From assembly GCA_927417275.1 (NCBI GenBank), contig CAKMJV010000043.1:1-60250 (forward strand): a stretch of 60,250 bases of DNA, written 5' to 3'. Below are positions 45,316 to 54,233 of the stretch, piece after piece (the stretch's first letter is position 1; every line of letters begins with the position of its first letter). The position numbers were made by a program, and so were the translations under genes. A model generated the notes under the pieces. That model was not told where the DNA came from. It did no database searches and saw nothing but the letters and a program-made list of their open reading frames with translations. The DNA comes from an uncultured Clostridia bacterium. GTDB taxonomy: Bacteria; Bacillota; Clostridia; Peptostreptococcales; Acidaminobacteraceae.

Positions 45316-46293
45316 ATGCTGGTACTTAATCTTGTTGAGGCAGTTACAAGTGCATTAGATGTGGCAATGGAAAAAGATAAAAACGTCGTCGTATTCGGTG
45401 AGGACGTAGGGGTAGAAGGTGGCGTATTTAGAGCGACCAAAGGACTTCAAGAAAAATATGGCGATCAACGCGTTTTCGATAGTATTTTGGCAGAATCTTC
45501 TATCATAGGTTCTGGGATTGGTATGGCCATCAATGGTTTAAAACCAGTGGTTGAAATGCAGTTTTCAGGTTTTATGTTCCCTGGATATAATCAAATCGTC
45601 ACACATGCAGCGCGTATGCGTAATCGATCACGTGGTCTTTACACTGTGCCGATGGTTATCCGCATGCCATATGGCGGCGGCGTACGCGCACTTGAGCATC
45701 ACTCTGAAAGTTTGGAAGTACTCTTTGCACATACAGCGGGATTGAAAGTGGTTGTGCCTTCGACACCTTATGATGCAAAAGGGCTCTTATTAGCGGCGAT
45801 AGCCGATCCGGATCCCGTGATTTTCATGGAACCGAAACGTATATATCGGGCCTTTAAACAAGAAGTGCCAGAAGAATATTACACCATTCCAATCGGCAAA
45901 GCAAAGGTGCTTAAGCAAGGTAAAGACTTAAGCGTCGTCGCTTGGGGCGCAATGATACGCGAAACACAAAAGGCGATTGAAATACTAGAAAAAGACGGTT
46001 ACAGCATAGAGCTCATCGATTTACGGACCATTTCACCATTTGATAAAGAAACGATCATTCAATCGGTACAAAAAACTGGACGATTTGCAGTGGTACATGA
46101 AGCGGCAACTTCATTTGGTCCTGGCGCAGAACTCATCACATCCGTAAATGAAGGCGCTTTCTTATACCTTGAAGCACCACCAAAGAGAATCGCCAGCGTA
46201 GATACCATCGTACCGCTTCCAAAAGGTGAACATCACTATGTTCCAGATGTTGATTATATCGTCAGTGAACTCAAAACGGTACTAGAATTTTAG
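45316..46293 (+). CDS. pdhB: Pyruvate dehydrogenase E1 beta
   Basis: 325 residues, standard length. Transketolase-like halves: VVVFGEDVGVEGGVFRATKGL, DSILAESSIIGSGIGMAI, PVVEMQFSGFMFPG, and the C-terminal VVHEAATSFGPGAEL and LEAPPKRIASVDTIVPLP. It forms the heterotetramer with E1 alpha. Its ATG directly follows the E1 alpha stop, with GGAGGG inside the end of pdhA. Confidence 0.96.
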   Translation: MLVLNLVEAVTSALDVAMEKDKNVVVFGEDVGVEGGVFRATKGLQEKYGDQRVFDSILAESSIIGSGIGMAINGLKPVVEMQFSGFMFPGYNQIVTHAARMRNRSRGLYTVPMVIRMPYGGGVRALEHHSESLEVLFAHTAGLKVVVPSTPYDAKGLLLAAIADPDPVIFMEPKRIYRAFKQEVPEEYYTIPIGKAKVLKQGKDLSVVAWGAMIRETQKAIEILEKDGYSIELIDLRTISPFDKETIIQSVQKTGRFAVVHEAATSFGPGAELITSVNEGAFLYLEAPPKRIASVDTIVPLPKGEHHYVPDVDYIVSELKTVLEF

Positions 46294-46304
46294 GAGGTAT
46301 TTCG

Positions 46305-47684
46305 ATGTTTCATGTTAAATTTGCAGATATAGGCGAGGGCATCCACGAAGGTGTCCTCCTGAAAATATTCTTTAATGAAGGAGACGAGGTAAAAGAAGGT
46401 GATTCTTTATTTTCGCTCGAAACCGACAAAGTAAATGCAGAAATTCCATCGCCAGTGAGTGGCAAGTTGGTTAAAAATAAATTTACAGTGGGCACAAAAG
46501 TAAATGTAGGCGATGTCATCGTCATCGTAGATGATGGCGTACCTGGTATGCGCTCAAACATGCAAGAAGGTGAAGTGCTTACAGAAGAGGAATCACAGGA
46601 ACCCGTAACGCCGAAAGCCGTTTCACAAGGCGATGAATCGGATGCACATGTGGAACCTGTCGTTGAAAAAGGCAGCACCTCTGTCGTGGGTCAAATTGAG
46701 ATTTCATCTGACGTGATCCCATCAAGTGGAGAAGCGAACGAATCTGCGCCTGAAGTGGATCATAACGTACGTGTCTTAGCGACACCTGTTGCGCGAAAGA
46801 TGGCAAAAGACTTAGGTGTAGACATTAAAAAAGTAAAAGGAACGGGTCCGCAAGGCCGCGTGATGAAAGCAGACATTGAGGCTGCTGCTGAAAACGTGAG
46901 CAGTGCACCAGCAAAAGCTGCACCTAGCGCAGGACAATCGAGCGCACCGCGTGCATATGAAAAATCATCGGTAGCACAGCAAGAGCGCACAGAACGTGTG
47001 CCAATGACCATGCTTAGAAAAACCATCGCAGCGAATATGTCGTTATCAAAATTCACCATCCCGCACACAGCGGTAATGGATGAAATCGATGTGACAGATT
47101 TGGTAGCCTTTAGAAATGTATCAAAAGAGGCACTTGAAAGTGAAGGCGTGAAGTTAACGTACTTAGCCTTCTTTATAAAAGCAGTCGTAACGGGACTGAA
47201 AAAATATAAAGGGCTAAATGCATCACTGGATGAGTCTGCAGAGGAAATCGTCTACAAACACTTTTATAACATCGGGATCGCAGTGGACACACCAGATGGT
47301 TTGATGGTGCCCGTGATTAAAGATGCCGATCAAAAGTCCATCGTAGAACTGGCAAAAATCATAGAAGACTACAGCGAACGCGCACGAAATAAAACGCTTA
47401 AACTTGAAGAGTTAACAGGTGGTTCATTTACCATTACAAACTACGGTTCAGTGGGTGCAAGTTTTGGTGTGCCAGTAATTAAACATCCTGAAGCGGGCAT
47501 ACTAGGTGTAGGCGCTATCGTTAAAAAGCCAGTGGTTATAGACGATGCAGTCGTGATTCGATCGATATTACCTGTGTCACTTTCTTTTGATCATAGAATC
47601 ATAGATGGCGCAGATGCAGGTCGTTTTGTGGGCGTGCTTAAAAAGCAACTCTCTAACCCTAATCTCTTACTCTTAAACGCATAG
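46305..47684 (+). CDS. pdhC: Dihydrolipoamide acetyltransferase (PDH E2)
   Basis: 459 residues. One lipoyl domain (1-80) with lipoyl Lys42 in LETDKVNAEIPSP, an acidic and Ala/Pro linker, peripheral-subunit-binding domain (about 152-190: ATPVARKMAKDLGVDIKKVKGTGPQGRV), and a catalytic domain with SLSFDHRIIDGADAGRF (His about 430, Asp). AGGAGG ten bases before the ATG. The structural core; target of the lipoate ligases here. Confidence 0.96.
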   Translation: MFHVKFADIGEGIHEGVLLKIFFNEGDEVKEGDSLFSLETDKVNAEIPSPVSGKLVKNKFTVGTKVNVGDVIVIVDDGVPGMRSNMQEGEVLTEEESQEPVTPKAVSQGDESDAHVEPVVEKGSTSVVGQIEISSDVIPSSGEANESAPEVDHNVRVLATPVARKMAKDLGVDIKKVKGTGPQGRVMKADIEAAAENVSSAPAKAAPSAGQSSAPRAYEKSSVAQQERTERVPMTMLRKTIAANMSLSKFTIPHTAVMDEIDVTDLVAFRNVSKEALESEGVKLTYLAFFIKAVVTGLKKYKGLNASLDESAEEIVYKHFYNIGIAVDTPDGLMVPVIKDADQKSIVELAKIIEDYSERARNKTLKLEELTGGSFTITNYGSVGASFGVPVIKHPEAGILGVGAIVKKPVVIDDAVVIRSILPVSLSFDHRIIDGADAGRFVGVLKKQLSNPNLLLLNA

Positions 47685-47709
47685 TGACACAGATAAATTG
47701 GAGGCAATA

Positions 47710-49095
47710 ATGAAAGCATATGACATTATCATCGTGGGCGGTGGCCCAGGTGGCTATGTCGCTGCGATAAAAGCGTCACAACTTGGATCCACAGTGGCGC
47801 TGGTGGAAGCGGATCGTATAGGTGGGGTATGTCTAAACTATGGCTGTATCCCCACCAAAACGCTTCTACGCAGTGCAAAACTCTATCAGGATTTCTTGGA
47901 TGCTGAAAGTTTTGGAATCGATATAGACCCAGCAAGCGGTGTAAAAGTTAACTGGAAAAACTTAATGAAACGCAAGGATGCCGTGGTTGGAAAAATCGTC
48001 GGTGGCGTGGAGTTATTGGTTAAGCATAATAAAATCGACGTATATAACGGTTTCGGAAAAGCCATCGATGCGCATACGGTAGAAATCGGAGAAGAACGGA
48101 TCACAGGTAAAAACCTCATTCTAGCCACGGGCTCATCGGTGATGCTCCCAGATATTCCAGGGATACATGAAGCCTATACAAAAGGACAAGTTATAGACAG
48201 TACCGGTGCGATTAATCTTCCCGAACAACCAAAAACCATAACCATATTAGGGGGTGGTGTAATCGCTGTGGAATTTGCTACGCTGTTCAACAGTTTGGGT
48301 ACTAAAGTCACCATCATCCAGCGTTCAGACGCGATTTTGAAAATGGTGGATGAAGACGTTAGAAATGTTATGCAAAAGCATCTTAAAGAAACGGGTGTTA
48401 CGATTATTACCAATGCAGCCTTAGAAAAAGTTGAAGGCAGCACAGTGACTTATAAGGTAGATGGTGCTTCACATACCCTAAGTGCGGATTATATTCTAGC
48501 GAGTTTAGGCCGTAAACCAAACCTCAAAGGGTTTGAATCACTGGGACTTGAAGTGGGTAAGCAAGGTGTCGTCGTAGACCAACATATGGAAACCAGTGTA
48601 AAAGGCGTCTATGCCATCGGTGACATGTGTGGTAAAATGATGTTGGCACATGTTGCTTCTGCAGAGGGGATTATCGCTGCTGAGGCGATACACGGTTCAA
48701 AAAATGTCATCGATTATCATAAAGTTCCGTCATGTATTTATAGTTTTCCAGAAGTTGGCGCTATCGGTTACACGGAATCTGAAGCCAGAGAGGCTGGATT
48801 TGACGTAGGCACCAGTACCTTCCCGCTAAGTGCAAATGGCAAAGCGGTGGCAGAAGGTGAAACCACTGGATTTGTAAAAATCATACACGATAAAAAGTAT
48901 GGTGAAGTCATCGGTGTTCACATCGTCGCTTCACATGCAACCGATATGATCGCAGAAGCTGCGGTTACCATGGAACTTGAAGGTACGATTTATGACATCG
49001 CTAAAACCGTTCACCCGCATCCAACATTATCAGAAATCGTTATGGAAGCAGCACATGGTGCCGTTGATAAACCCATTCATATCATAAAAAGATAG
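47710..49095 (+). CDS. pdhD: Dihydrolipoamide dehydrogenase (PDH E3)
   Basis: 461 residues from the ATG at 47710 (GGAGGCAATA upstream; TTG at 47698 is within the ribosome site). FAD motif IIVGGGPGGYVAAI, redox disulfide GGVCLNYGCIPTK (Cys41, Cys46), NAD motif ILGGGVIAVEFATLF, and the catalytic HPHPTLSE at the C-terminus (His). Reoxidises E2 dihydrolipoamide with NAD. Last enzyme gene of the pdh operon. Confidence 0.96.
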   Translation: MKAYDIIIVGGGPGGYVAAIKASQLGSTVALVEADRIGGVCLNYGCIPTKTLLRSAKLYQDFLDAESFGIDIDPASGVKVNWKNLMKRKDAVVGKIVGGVELLVKHNKIDVYNGFGKAIDAHTVEIGEERITGKNLILATGSSVMLPDIPGIHEAYTKGQVIDSTGAINLPEQPKTITILGGGVIAVEFATLFNSLGTKVTIIQRSDAILKMVDEDVRNVMQKHLKETGVTIITNAALEKVEGSTVTYKVDGASHTLSADYILASLGRKPNLKGFESLGLEVGKQGVVVDQHMETSVKGVYAIGDMCGKMMLAHVASAEGIIAAEAIHGSKNVIDYHKVPSCIYSFPEVGAIGYTESEAREAGFDVGTSTFPLSANGKAVAEGETTGFVKIIHDKKYGEVIGVHIVASHATDMIAEAAVTMELEGTIYDIAKTVHPHPTLSEIVMEAAHGAVDKPIHIIKR

Positions 49096-49114
49096 AAGCA
49101 CAAGGAGGATCAAT

Positions 49115-49936
49115 ATGTTCGCGCCAGAAATTTTTACGATGGAAATACCCCAGTTAAGTAAATCACGTACCATACGCGTATGGAAACCCTCAGATTACGC
49201 AGAGGATTTTAGCAAGCGCTATCCCGTTATCTATATGCACGACGGTCAAAATTTATTTGATCAACAAACGGCTGCTTATGGTGAAATTTGGGACGTGCAT
49301 ACGGCAATCGAAGATGCCATGCAAACAAAAGGTTTTGAAGGCGCAATCGTCGTAGGCATAGATAATGCACCAGGCCTTGAACGCTTAGATGAGTATTCAC
49401 CTTGGATTTGTGAGCGCCTCGACGACATGAAAGCCATGGGCGAGTATCAAAGAGACATCGGTGGCGACGGGATGCTGTATGGTAATTTCATCGTAGAAAC
49501 ACTTAAACCTTATATTGATGCCAATTATCGCACGTTAACGGATCGAGACTCAACTGTGGTTGCAGGCAGTTCCATGGGTGGATTTATTTCACTTTATTTG
49601 GGCGTTGAATACCCAGATGTTTTTGGTAAAGTCGGTGCGTTCTCAACTGCAGCTTGGTTTGCAGATCAAGCGCTTATGGCGCATTTACAAAAAATCGATG
49701 TTTCAAAGCCGACGCAGTGGTATCTAGACATTGGAACCAATGAAACGAGTAATAAAAACATCGAAAATTTTAATGAAATCTATGTGCAAGGCACCTTAGC
49801 GCTCGAACAAGCGCTTATTCAACTCGGCGTCCCTGAGAAAGACATCAAAGTGGTGGTGGAAAAAGATGCAACACATTTTGAAACCGAATGGGCGAGACGT
49901 TTTCCAGATGCACTTGCATGGTTGTTCCGGTTTTAA
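49115..49936 (+). CDS. Putative esterase (alpha/beta hydrolase, Esterase D family)
   Basis: 273 residues. The PF00756-type fold: YPVIYMHDGQNLFDQQ, the nucleophile elbow VAGSSMGGFISLY (Ser about 152), Asp in the WYLDIGTNE region and His in KDATHFETEWARRFPDAL near the end. No signal peptide. GGAGG before the ATG, 19 bases after pdhD, so probably cotranscribed. Substrate unknown; the link to PDH is not obvious. Confidence 0.85.
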   Translation: MFAPEIFTMEIPQLSKSRTIRVWKPSDYAEDFSKRYPVIYMHDGQNLFDQQTAAYGEIWDVHTAIEDAMQTKGFEGAIVVGIDNAPGLERLDEYSPWICERLDDMKAMGEYQRDIGGDGMLYGNFIVETLKPYIDANYRTLTDRDSTVVAGSSMGGFISLYLGVEYPDVFGKVGAFSTAAWFADQALMAHLQKIDVSKPTQWYLDIGTNETSNKNIENFNEIYVQGTLALEQALIQLGVPEKDIKVVVEKDATHFETEWARRFPDALAWLFRF

Positions 49937-49973
49937 ATTTGAAAGAATACCTTACAATTTAGACAGAAAACAA

Positions 49974-50002
49974 TTGTATGAAATTATCAATTAAGTTATA
50001 AT
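49974..50002 (+). promoter_or_regulatory. Promoter of the GGDEF/HD-GYP gene
   Basis: TTGTAT (49974-49979), 17-base spacer, TATAAT (49997-50002). Confidence 0.6.
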
Positions 50003-50042
50003 AAAATAAATACAATCAGAAGATTGCATAGTTTTCTGAATG

Positions 50043-50081
50043 ACCACAGTATTATATGAGACGTATGATACTGTGGTTTTT
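50043..50081 (+). terminator. Terminator-like hairpin in the leader of the GGDEF/HD-GYP gene
   Basis: ACCACAGTAT (50043-50052) pairs perfectly with ATACTGTGGT (50068-50077) and is followed by TTTTT. It lies downstream of the promoter and upstream of the likely start codon, so it could attenuate the gene or simply end the pdh transcript. Confidence 0.7.
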
Positions 50082-50103
50082 AAATGAGATTGGATGTGAT
50101 GTC

Positions 50104-52632
50104 TTGAATAAAACGATAAAAAGTATGTATGCAGTAATCGGTGTTTTGATGATCATTGTACTACTTATAGTTAACCTGCAATTTATTAATGCAGGTAAGG
50201 TTTTGCGTGCTGAATCTATGACCAATGCACAACTAAGCCTCAAGATTATCCATGGCGATCTCATACATTGGATGTCCACTAAAGGGAATGTCATCCATGC
50301 TTCACATGTATATGTCGAACAGCATATATCGAACAGTCAGGAAATTGAAAATTTCTTAGCCCATCAGGTAACAATTGATTCAGATTTTATAAAAATCGTA
50401 TATGCTAAGTCCGATGGTCCTTTTACAAATGAAGCGTGGTACAAATTAGCAGTGATTGAGGGCCGAGTAACGGTGACAGAACCTTATCAAAATGGCGATC
50501 AAGTAAATGTTATCGCCATAGCTGAACCGATCTATACAGAAGAGGGCGCATTGAAAGGCGTTATTGCTGGTGAGATTCCTGTTGAAAGAATTGATGCGTT
50601 GTTTATGGAAACTGAACATTCAGTTGACGAGACTTTTTATATCGTAAGTGGCAGAGATCAAATCATTTATACCAACGTAACCTCAGAAAGCGAAAACAAA
50701 CTTAAGCAGTTTAATCTGTGGTATGAGGATGCAAACGAAGCACGTCATGCTGAATCGTTTGAGATGATGACCGTGCGTTTTGAAGATGAGGAAGGCTACT
50801 ACCATTATCATGAATTTGATCATTCGGATTGGCGCGTTATGTCCTTTTTGCCGATCGAGACATTTTCTGGTGCGCATCAACGCTTGGTTTATATAACTTT
50901 TGCTTTAAGTGGGTTGATTATTTTTGCCTTTTTTATTCTCTTTTTACTTCAAAAGCGGATGATTAGTACACCACTACTAGAACTCGGCACTCAGATTGAT
51001 TACATCGATATTGAAAGAGAAGATGAATTTTATATACAATTGGCTTCTAGTAAGTCTTTTAATACCCTCACAGAAAAAATCAATGCGCTGCTAAAAACGA
51101 CGTATGGACTTTTTAAAGGCATAAATGAAGATCGAGAAGAACTTCAAGCGCTTAATGAGGAACTTGAAGCCTCATTCAGTCAGTTGGTGGCTACTGAGCA
51201 AGAAATCACGCGACAAAAAATGCACTTTGAGAGTTTGTTCCGTAATTCGCATGATGCCATCGCCATGTTTGACCATGAGCATAAACTCTTAGATACGAAT
51301 AAGGCGTTTGAAGATTTATTTGATTATAAGCTCTCTGAAATCATCGGATTAGACTTAGATGATGTTCTTGCGCTCAATCAACGCGTTCCTGAATCCACAC
51401 AATTGACTAAGAAAGTTTTTAGCGGTCAATTGGTCACAGCCGAAGGCATCCGCTATAAAAAAGACAAGTCACCGGTACATGTTTCTATTCAAGGTGTCCC
51501 TATGTTAATAGATGGTTTTATCATCGGTGGATATGGGATTTACACCGATATATCCGATCGTAAAGAAAAAGAAGCGCATCTTACGTATGTGAGTACACAC
51601 GATGATTTAACAAAAGTTTTTAATCGACCCTTTTTCGAACAGAAGTTAAAGGCACTTAATCAAGCGCAGTTATTACCGATTGGCGTGATGATGGTCGATG
51701 TAAATGGCTTAAAAGTTATCAACGATGCCTTTGGAAACACAGCAGGTGATACTGTTCTTAGGGAAGTGGCAAAACGCATAAGTACCTGCACACGAGATAC
51801 GGACATCGTCGCGCGACTAGGTGGCGATGAGTTCGGTATTCTGATTTCAAATGCTAAAACTGAGTTGCTTGAGCGTTTATCTAAATCGATAAATAGTGCG
51901 TGTAAAGGCATCTTTGTTCAAGGCGTTGAAATATCCATCGCTACAGGATGGGCAGAAAAAAACTATCTTACTGAAGATATAAAAAGCACGCTTAAATCAG
52001 CAGAAGACTATATGAATCGCAACAAACTTTTAAAAACACATAGTTTACGCGGTAAATCCGTTTATGCCATTATCAACACACTCCATGAGAAAAATAAAAG
52101 AGAAGAGGCGCACAGTAAACGCGTTGGAGAGTTAAGTTATAGATTGGGCACTGTTATGGGTGTATCTTCTATGGATTTAGACGATTTAAAAACCATGGGC
52201 TTATTACACGATATTGGCAAGATCGCCATCGATGAGTATATACTCAACAAACCCGATCGTTTGACAAATGAAGAGTATGACGAGATTAAAAAACATCCCG
52301 AAATTGGTTACCGTATTTTAAGTGCGGTAAATGAACTTTCTGAGGTTGCAGAATATGTGCTTGCACATCACGAACATTGGAACGGCATGGGTTACCCAAG
52401 AGGACTCAAAGGCGATGAAATTCCTTATTTATCGCGCATTATCGGTATCGTTGATGCCTATGATGCCATGACCAGTGATCGCACATACCGCAAAGCCATG
52501 CACACAGAAGAGGCATTAGAAGAACTCAAACGGTTTTCTGGCATACAGTTTGATCCCGAGCTCGTTTCCGCTTTTGTCTCTCATATAGAAGCAATCGATA
52601 TTAAGTATAAAAACAGTAAAAACGTAACCTAA
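50104..52632 (+). CDS. Membrane sensor with PAS, GGDEF and HD-GYP domains
   Basis: 842 residues if TTG at 50104 is the start (GGATGTGATG upstream); the ATG at 50056 lies in the loop of a terminator-like hairpin and is less likely. Two membrane segments (about 10-30 and 265-287) flank an extracellular sensory domain of the dCache type. Coiled coil, PAS (about 375-490), GGDEF (about 500-660; RDTD I-site and ARLGGDEFGIL intact) and HD-GYP (about 670-835: HDIGK, HHEHWNGMGYPRGLKGDEIP). It thus carries both synthesis and breakdown motifs for c-di-GMP; the balance is unknown. Start uncertain. Confidence 0.88.
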   Translation: MNKTIKSMYAVIGVLMIIVLLIVNLQFINAGKVLRAESMTNAQLSLKIIHGDLIHWMSTKGNVIHASHVYVEQHISNSQEIENFLAHQVTIDSDFIKIVYAKSDGPFTNEAWYKLAVIEGRVTVTEPYQNGDQVNVIAIAEPIYTEEGALKGVIAGEIPVERIDALFMETEHSVDETFYIVSGRDQIIYTNVTSESENKLKQFNLWYEDANEARHAESFEMMTVRFEDEEGYYHYHEFDHSDWRVMSFLPIETFSGAHQRLVYITFALSGLIIFAFFILFLLQKRMISTPLLELGTQIDYIDIEREDEFYIQLASSKSFNTLTEKINALLKTTYGLFKGINEDREELQALNEELEASFSQLVATEQEITRQKMHFESLFRNSHDAIAMFDHEHKLLDTNKAFEDLFDYKLSEIIGLDLDDVLALNQRVPESTQLTKKVFSGQLVTAEGIRYKKDKSPVHVSIQGVPMLIDGFIIGGYGIYTDISDRKEKEAHLTYVSTHDDLTKVFNRPFFEQKLKALNQAQLLPIGVMMVDVNGLKVINDAFGNTAGDTVLREVAKRISTCTRDTDIVARLGGDEFGILISNAKTELLERLSKSINSACKGIFVQGVEISIATGWAEKNYLTEDIKSTLKSAEDYMNRNKLLKTHSLRGKSVYAIINTLHEKNKREEAHSKRVGELSYRLGTVMGVSSMDLDDLKTMGLLHDIGKIAIDEYILNKPDRLTNEEYDEIKKHPEIGYRILSAVNELSEVAEYVLAHHEHWNGMGYPRGLKGDEIPYLSRIIGIVDAYDAMTSDRTYRKAMHTEEALEELKRFSGIQFDPELVSAFVSHIEAIDIKYKNSKNVT

Positions 52633-52652
52633 ATCACGGAAATCAAAAAGCG

Positions 52653-52697
52653 AACCTGTTATGATTGTATTAGAAAATACAACATAGCAGGTTTTTT
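52653..52697 (+). terminator. Terminator of the GGDEF/HD-GYP gene
   Basis: AACCTGTTATG (52653-52663) and CATAGCAGGTT (52683-52693), then TTTTTT; one mismatch. Confidence 0.85.
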
Positions 52698-52732
52698 GAT
52701 GCGATGCATCACATTATATTTAGGAGGAAGAC

Positions 52733-52924
52733 ATGATTACAAAAGATATGACCATAGGCAGCGTGGTAAGAGAGTACCCAAATTCAGTAGAAGTGCTTTT
52801 TAGTTTCGGTATGGGGTGTGTGGGATGTCCGTCAGCTCAAGCGGAAACACTCGAAGAAGCATGTATGGTACACGGACTTAAAATAGATCAGCTTATGGCT
52901 GCGCTAAATAATATGACGGCATAA
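52733..52924 (+). CDS. DUF1858 redox-disulfide domain protein
   Basis: 63 residues, single DUF1858 domain (a small fold often found with hybrid-cluster proteins). The redox-type Cys pair lies in [10 protein letters not shown] (CVGC). Family block [34 protein letters not shown] before the ATG. It starts an operon with the unknown protein and hemerythrin, 10 bases apart. Confidence 0.9.
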   Translation: MITKDMTIGSVVREYPNSVEVLFSFGMGCVGCPSAQAETLEEACMVHGLKIDQLMAALNNMTA

Positions 52925-52934
52925 GGGAGGCAAT

Positions 52935-53549
52935 ATGAGTGCATTTTTAGGACCTATTCACCACTGGTTATATAATAAAATACTATGGCACGAGCATTTG
53001 CTTGAAGATATTTATGCCTTGATGCCGAATGATGGCGTGGACATTAAGATGGAAAGCGAATCGGCTTTTGGTGTACCTGAAAAAGGTGCGCTTGAAGCGG
53101 TTATCGATGGCGGTAATATTCACGGTTGGTTACAAACCAAGATTCAAAGTTTAGAGTACAGAATGGCATATGCCATTACCAAGGGAATCGACAGAAAAAG
53201 TATTACGTTTAAACAATTAAGCAGTCTTTACCATCAAGATGGCGAAAAAGCAGCTGCACATTACCAAGGGCCACTGGATACACCACAAGACGTTTTTAAA
53301 GCACTATTCGATTACTTGCTTGAAGGCATGCCTTGTGATCGAGTGAATCAGCCAATGGCGCAAGATGAAACATCGCTCACATGGGCAAAACGCCTATGTA
53401 TTCACACTGAATTTTGGCAAACGGTACAAGGTGATGTGGAAATATTTGATGCGCTAAGACTTGCTTGGTACAAAGGCTTTACAGGTGATCAGTTCAGCAT
53501 CGAAAAATCGGCTGAGAACCAGTTTAAAGTCATGAGGAGGTCCGCATGA
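52935..53549 (+). CDS. Unknown protein in the DUF1858-hemerythrin operon
   Basis: 204 residues, soluble, no signal peptide or membrane segment. I do not recognise the family. Visible features are a His-rich N-terminus (IHHWLYNKILWHEHLLEDI), a His/Trp region (IHGWLQTKIQSLEYRMAYAI), HYQGP, two Cys (PCDRVNQ and RLCIHTEFW), and helix-rich composition. These His and Cys residues could bind metal or heme. GGGAGG before the ATG; its stop overlaps the hemerythrin ATG by four bases, so the products are probably needed together. Confidence 0.75.
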   Translation: MSAFLGPIHHWLYNKILWHEHLLEDIYALMPNDGVDIKMESESAFGVPEKGALEAVIDGGNIHGWLQTKIQSLEYRMAYAITKGIDRKSITFKQLSSLYHQDGEKAAAHYQGPLDTPQDVFKALFDYLLEGMPCDRVNQPMAQDETSLTWAKRLCIHTEFWQTVQGDVEIFDALRLAWYKGFTGDQFSIEKSAENQFKVMRRSA

Positions 53550-54100
53550 ACGGCATAAACCTCATGGTAGAAGAACATGTTCTAATAAAACGCATGTTGA
53601 AGATCGTTCGAAAAGCATGCTATAAAGCCATAAAAACTTCTGAATTGGTCTATGAAGATTTTGAAGCGATGATGGACTTTATAAAACACTATGCAGATGA
53701 CCATCATCATGGCAAAGAAGAAAAACTTTTGTTTAACAAAATGGTTGAATTTGCTGGACCAGCCGCTGAAAAACTCGTTACGCATGGCATGCTCGTCGAA
53801 CACGACCTTGGCAGACTGCACATGGCAGAACTGAGAAAAGCACTTGCCGCCTATCGTTCAGGCGACGATGAAGCGATACTTGATGTGATCGCAAATGCCA
53901 TTTCATATACGCATTTATTACACCGTCACATCGATAAAGAGGATCAAGTGGTTTATCCATTTGCTGAGCGCACACTTGAGGCACATGTAATCGAAGATTT
54001 AAACCTTGCTTGTGTGGATTTTGAAGCAAAGCAAAAGTCACTTGGCATTCAGGATAAATATTTGGAAGTGGTAGAACGTTTAGAGCGGATCTATTTATAA
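53546..54100 (+). CDS. Hemerythrin-domain protein
   Basis: 184 residues. HHE cation-binding four-helix bundle with diiron-ligand pattern: EEHVLIKRML, HYADDHHHGKEEKLLF, HGMLVEHDLGRLHM, THLLHRHIDKEDQVVYPFAER. Members sense or store O2/NO or handle iron. It has no membrane or output domain. GAGGAGG before the ATG. Third gene of the operon; terminator follows. Confidence 0.93.
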   Translation: MNGINLMVEEHVLIKRMLKIVRKACYKAIKTSELVYEDFEAMMDFIKHYADDHHHGKEEKLLFNKMVEFAGPAAEKLVTHGMLVEHDLGRLHMAELRKALAAYRSGDDEAILDVIANAISYTHLLHRHIDKEDQVVYPFAERTLEAHVIEDLNLACVDFEAKQKSLGIQDKYLEVVERLERIYL

Positions 54101-54110
54101 CAAATTTATA

Positions 54111-54135
54111 AGAGACAGAAATGTCTCTTTTTTTA
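54111..54135 (+). terminator. Terminator of the hemerythrin operon
   Basis: AGAGACA-GAAA-TGTCTCTTTTTTT. Confidence 0.85.
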
Positions 54136-54233
54136 TGTGCCAAGAACATGCTATGATTAAAGCAAGTAAACTGTGGTATAGTGTATAAGATAAGATTACA
54201 TAAATGAACTAAATACACAGGGAGAATACCGTT

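Noticed and set aside
50056..50103. ATG at 50056 as the start of the GGDEF/HD-GYP protein
   Set aside because: It lies in the loop of a terminator-like hairpin and lacks a ribosome site.
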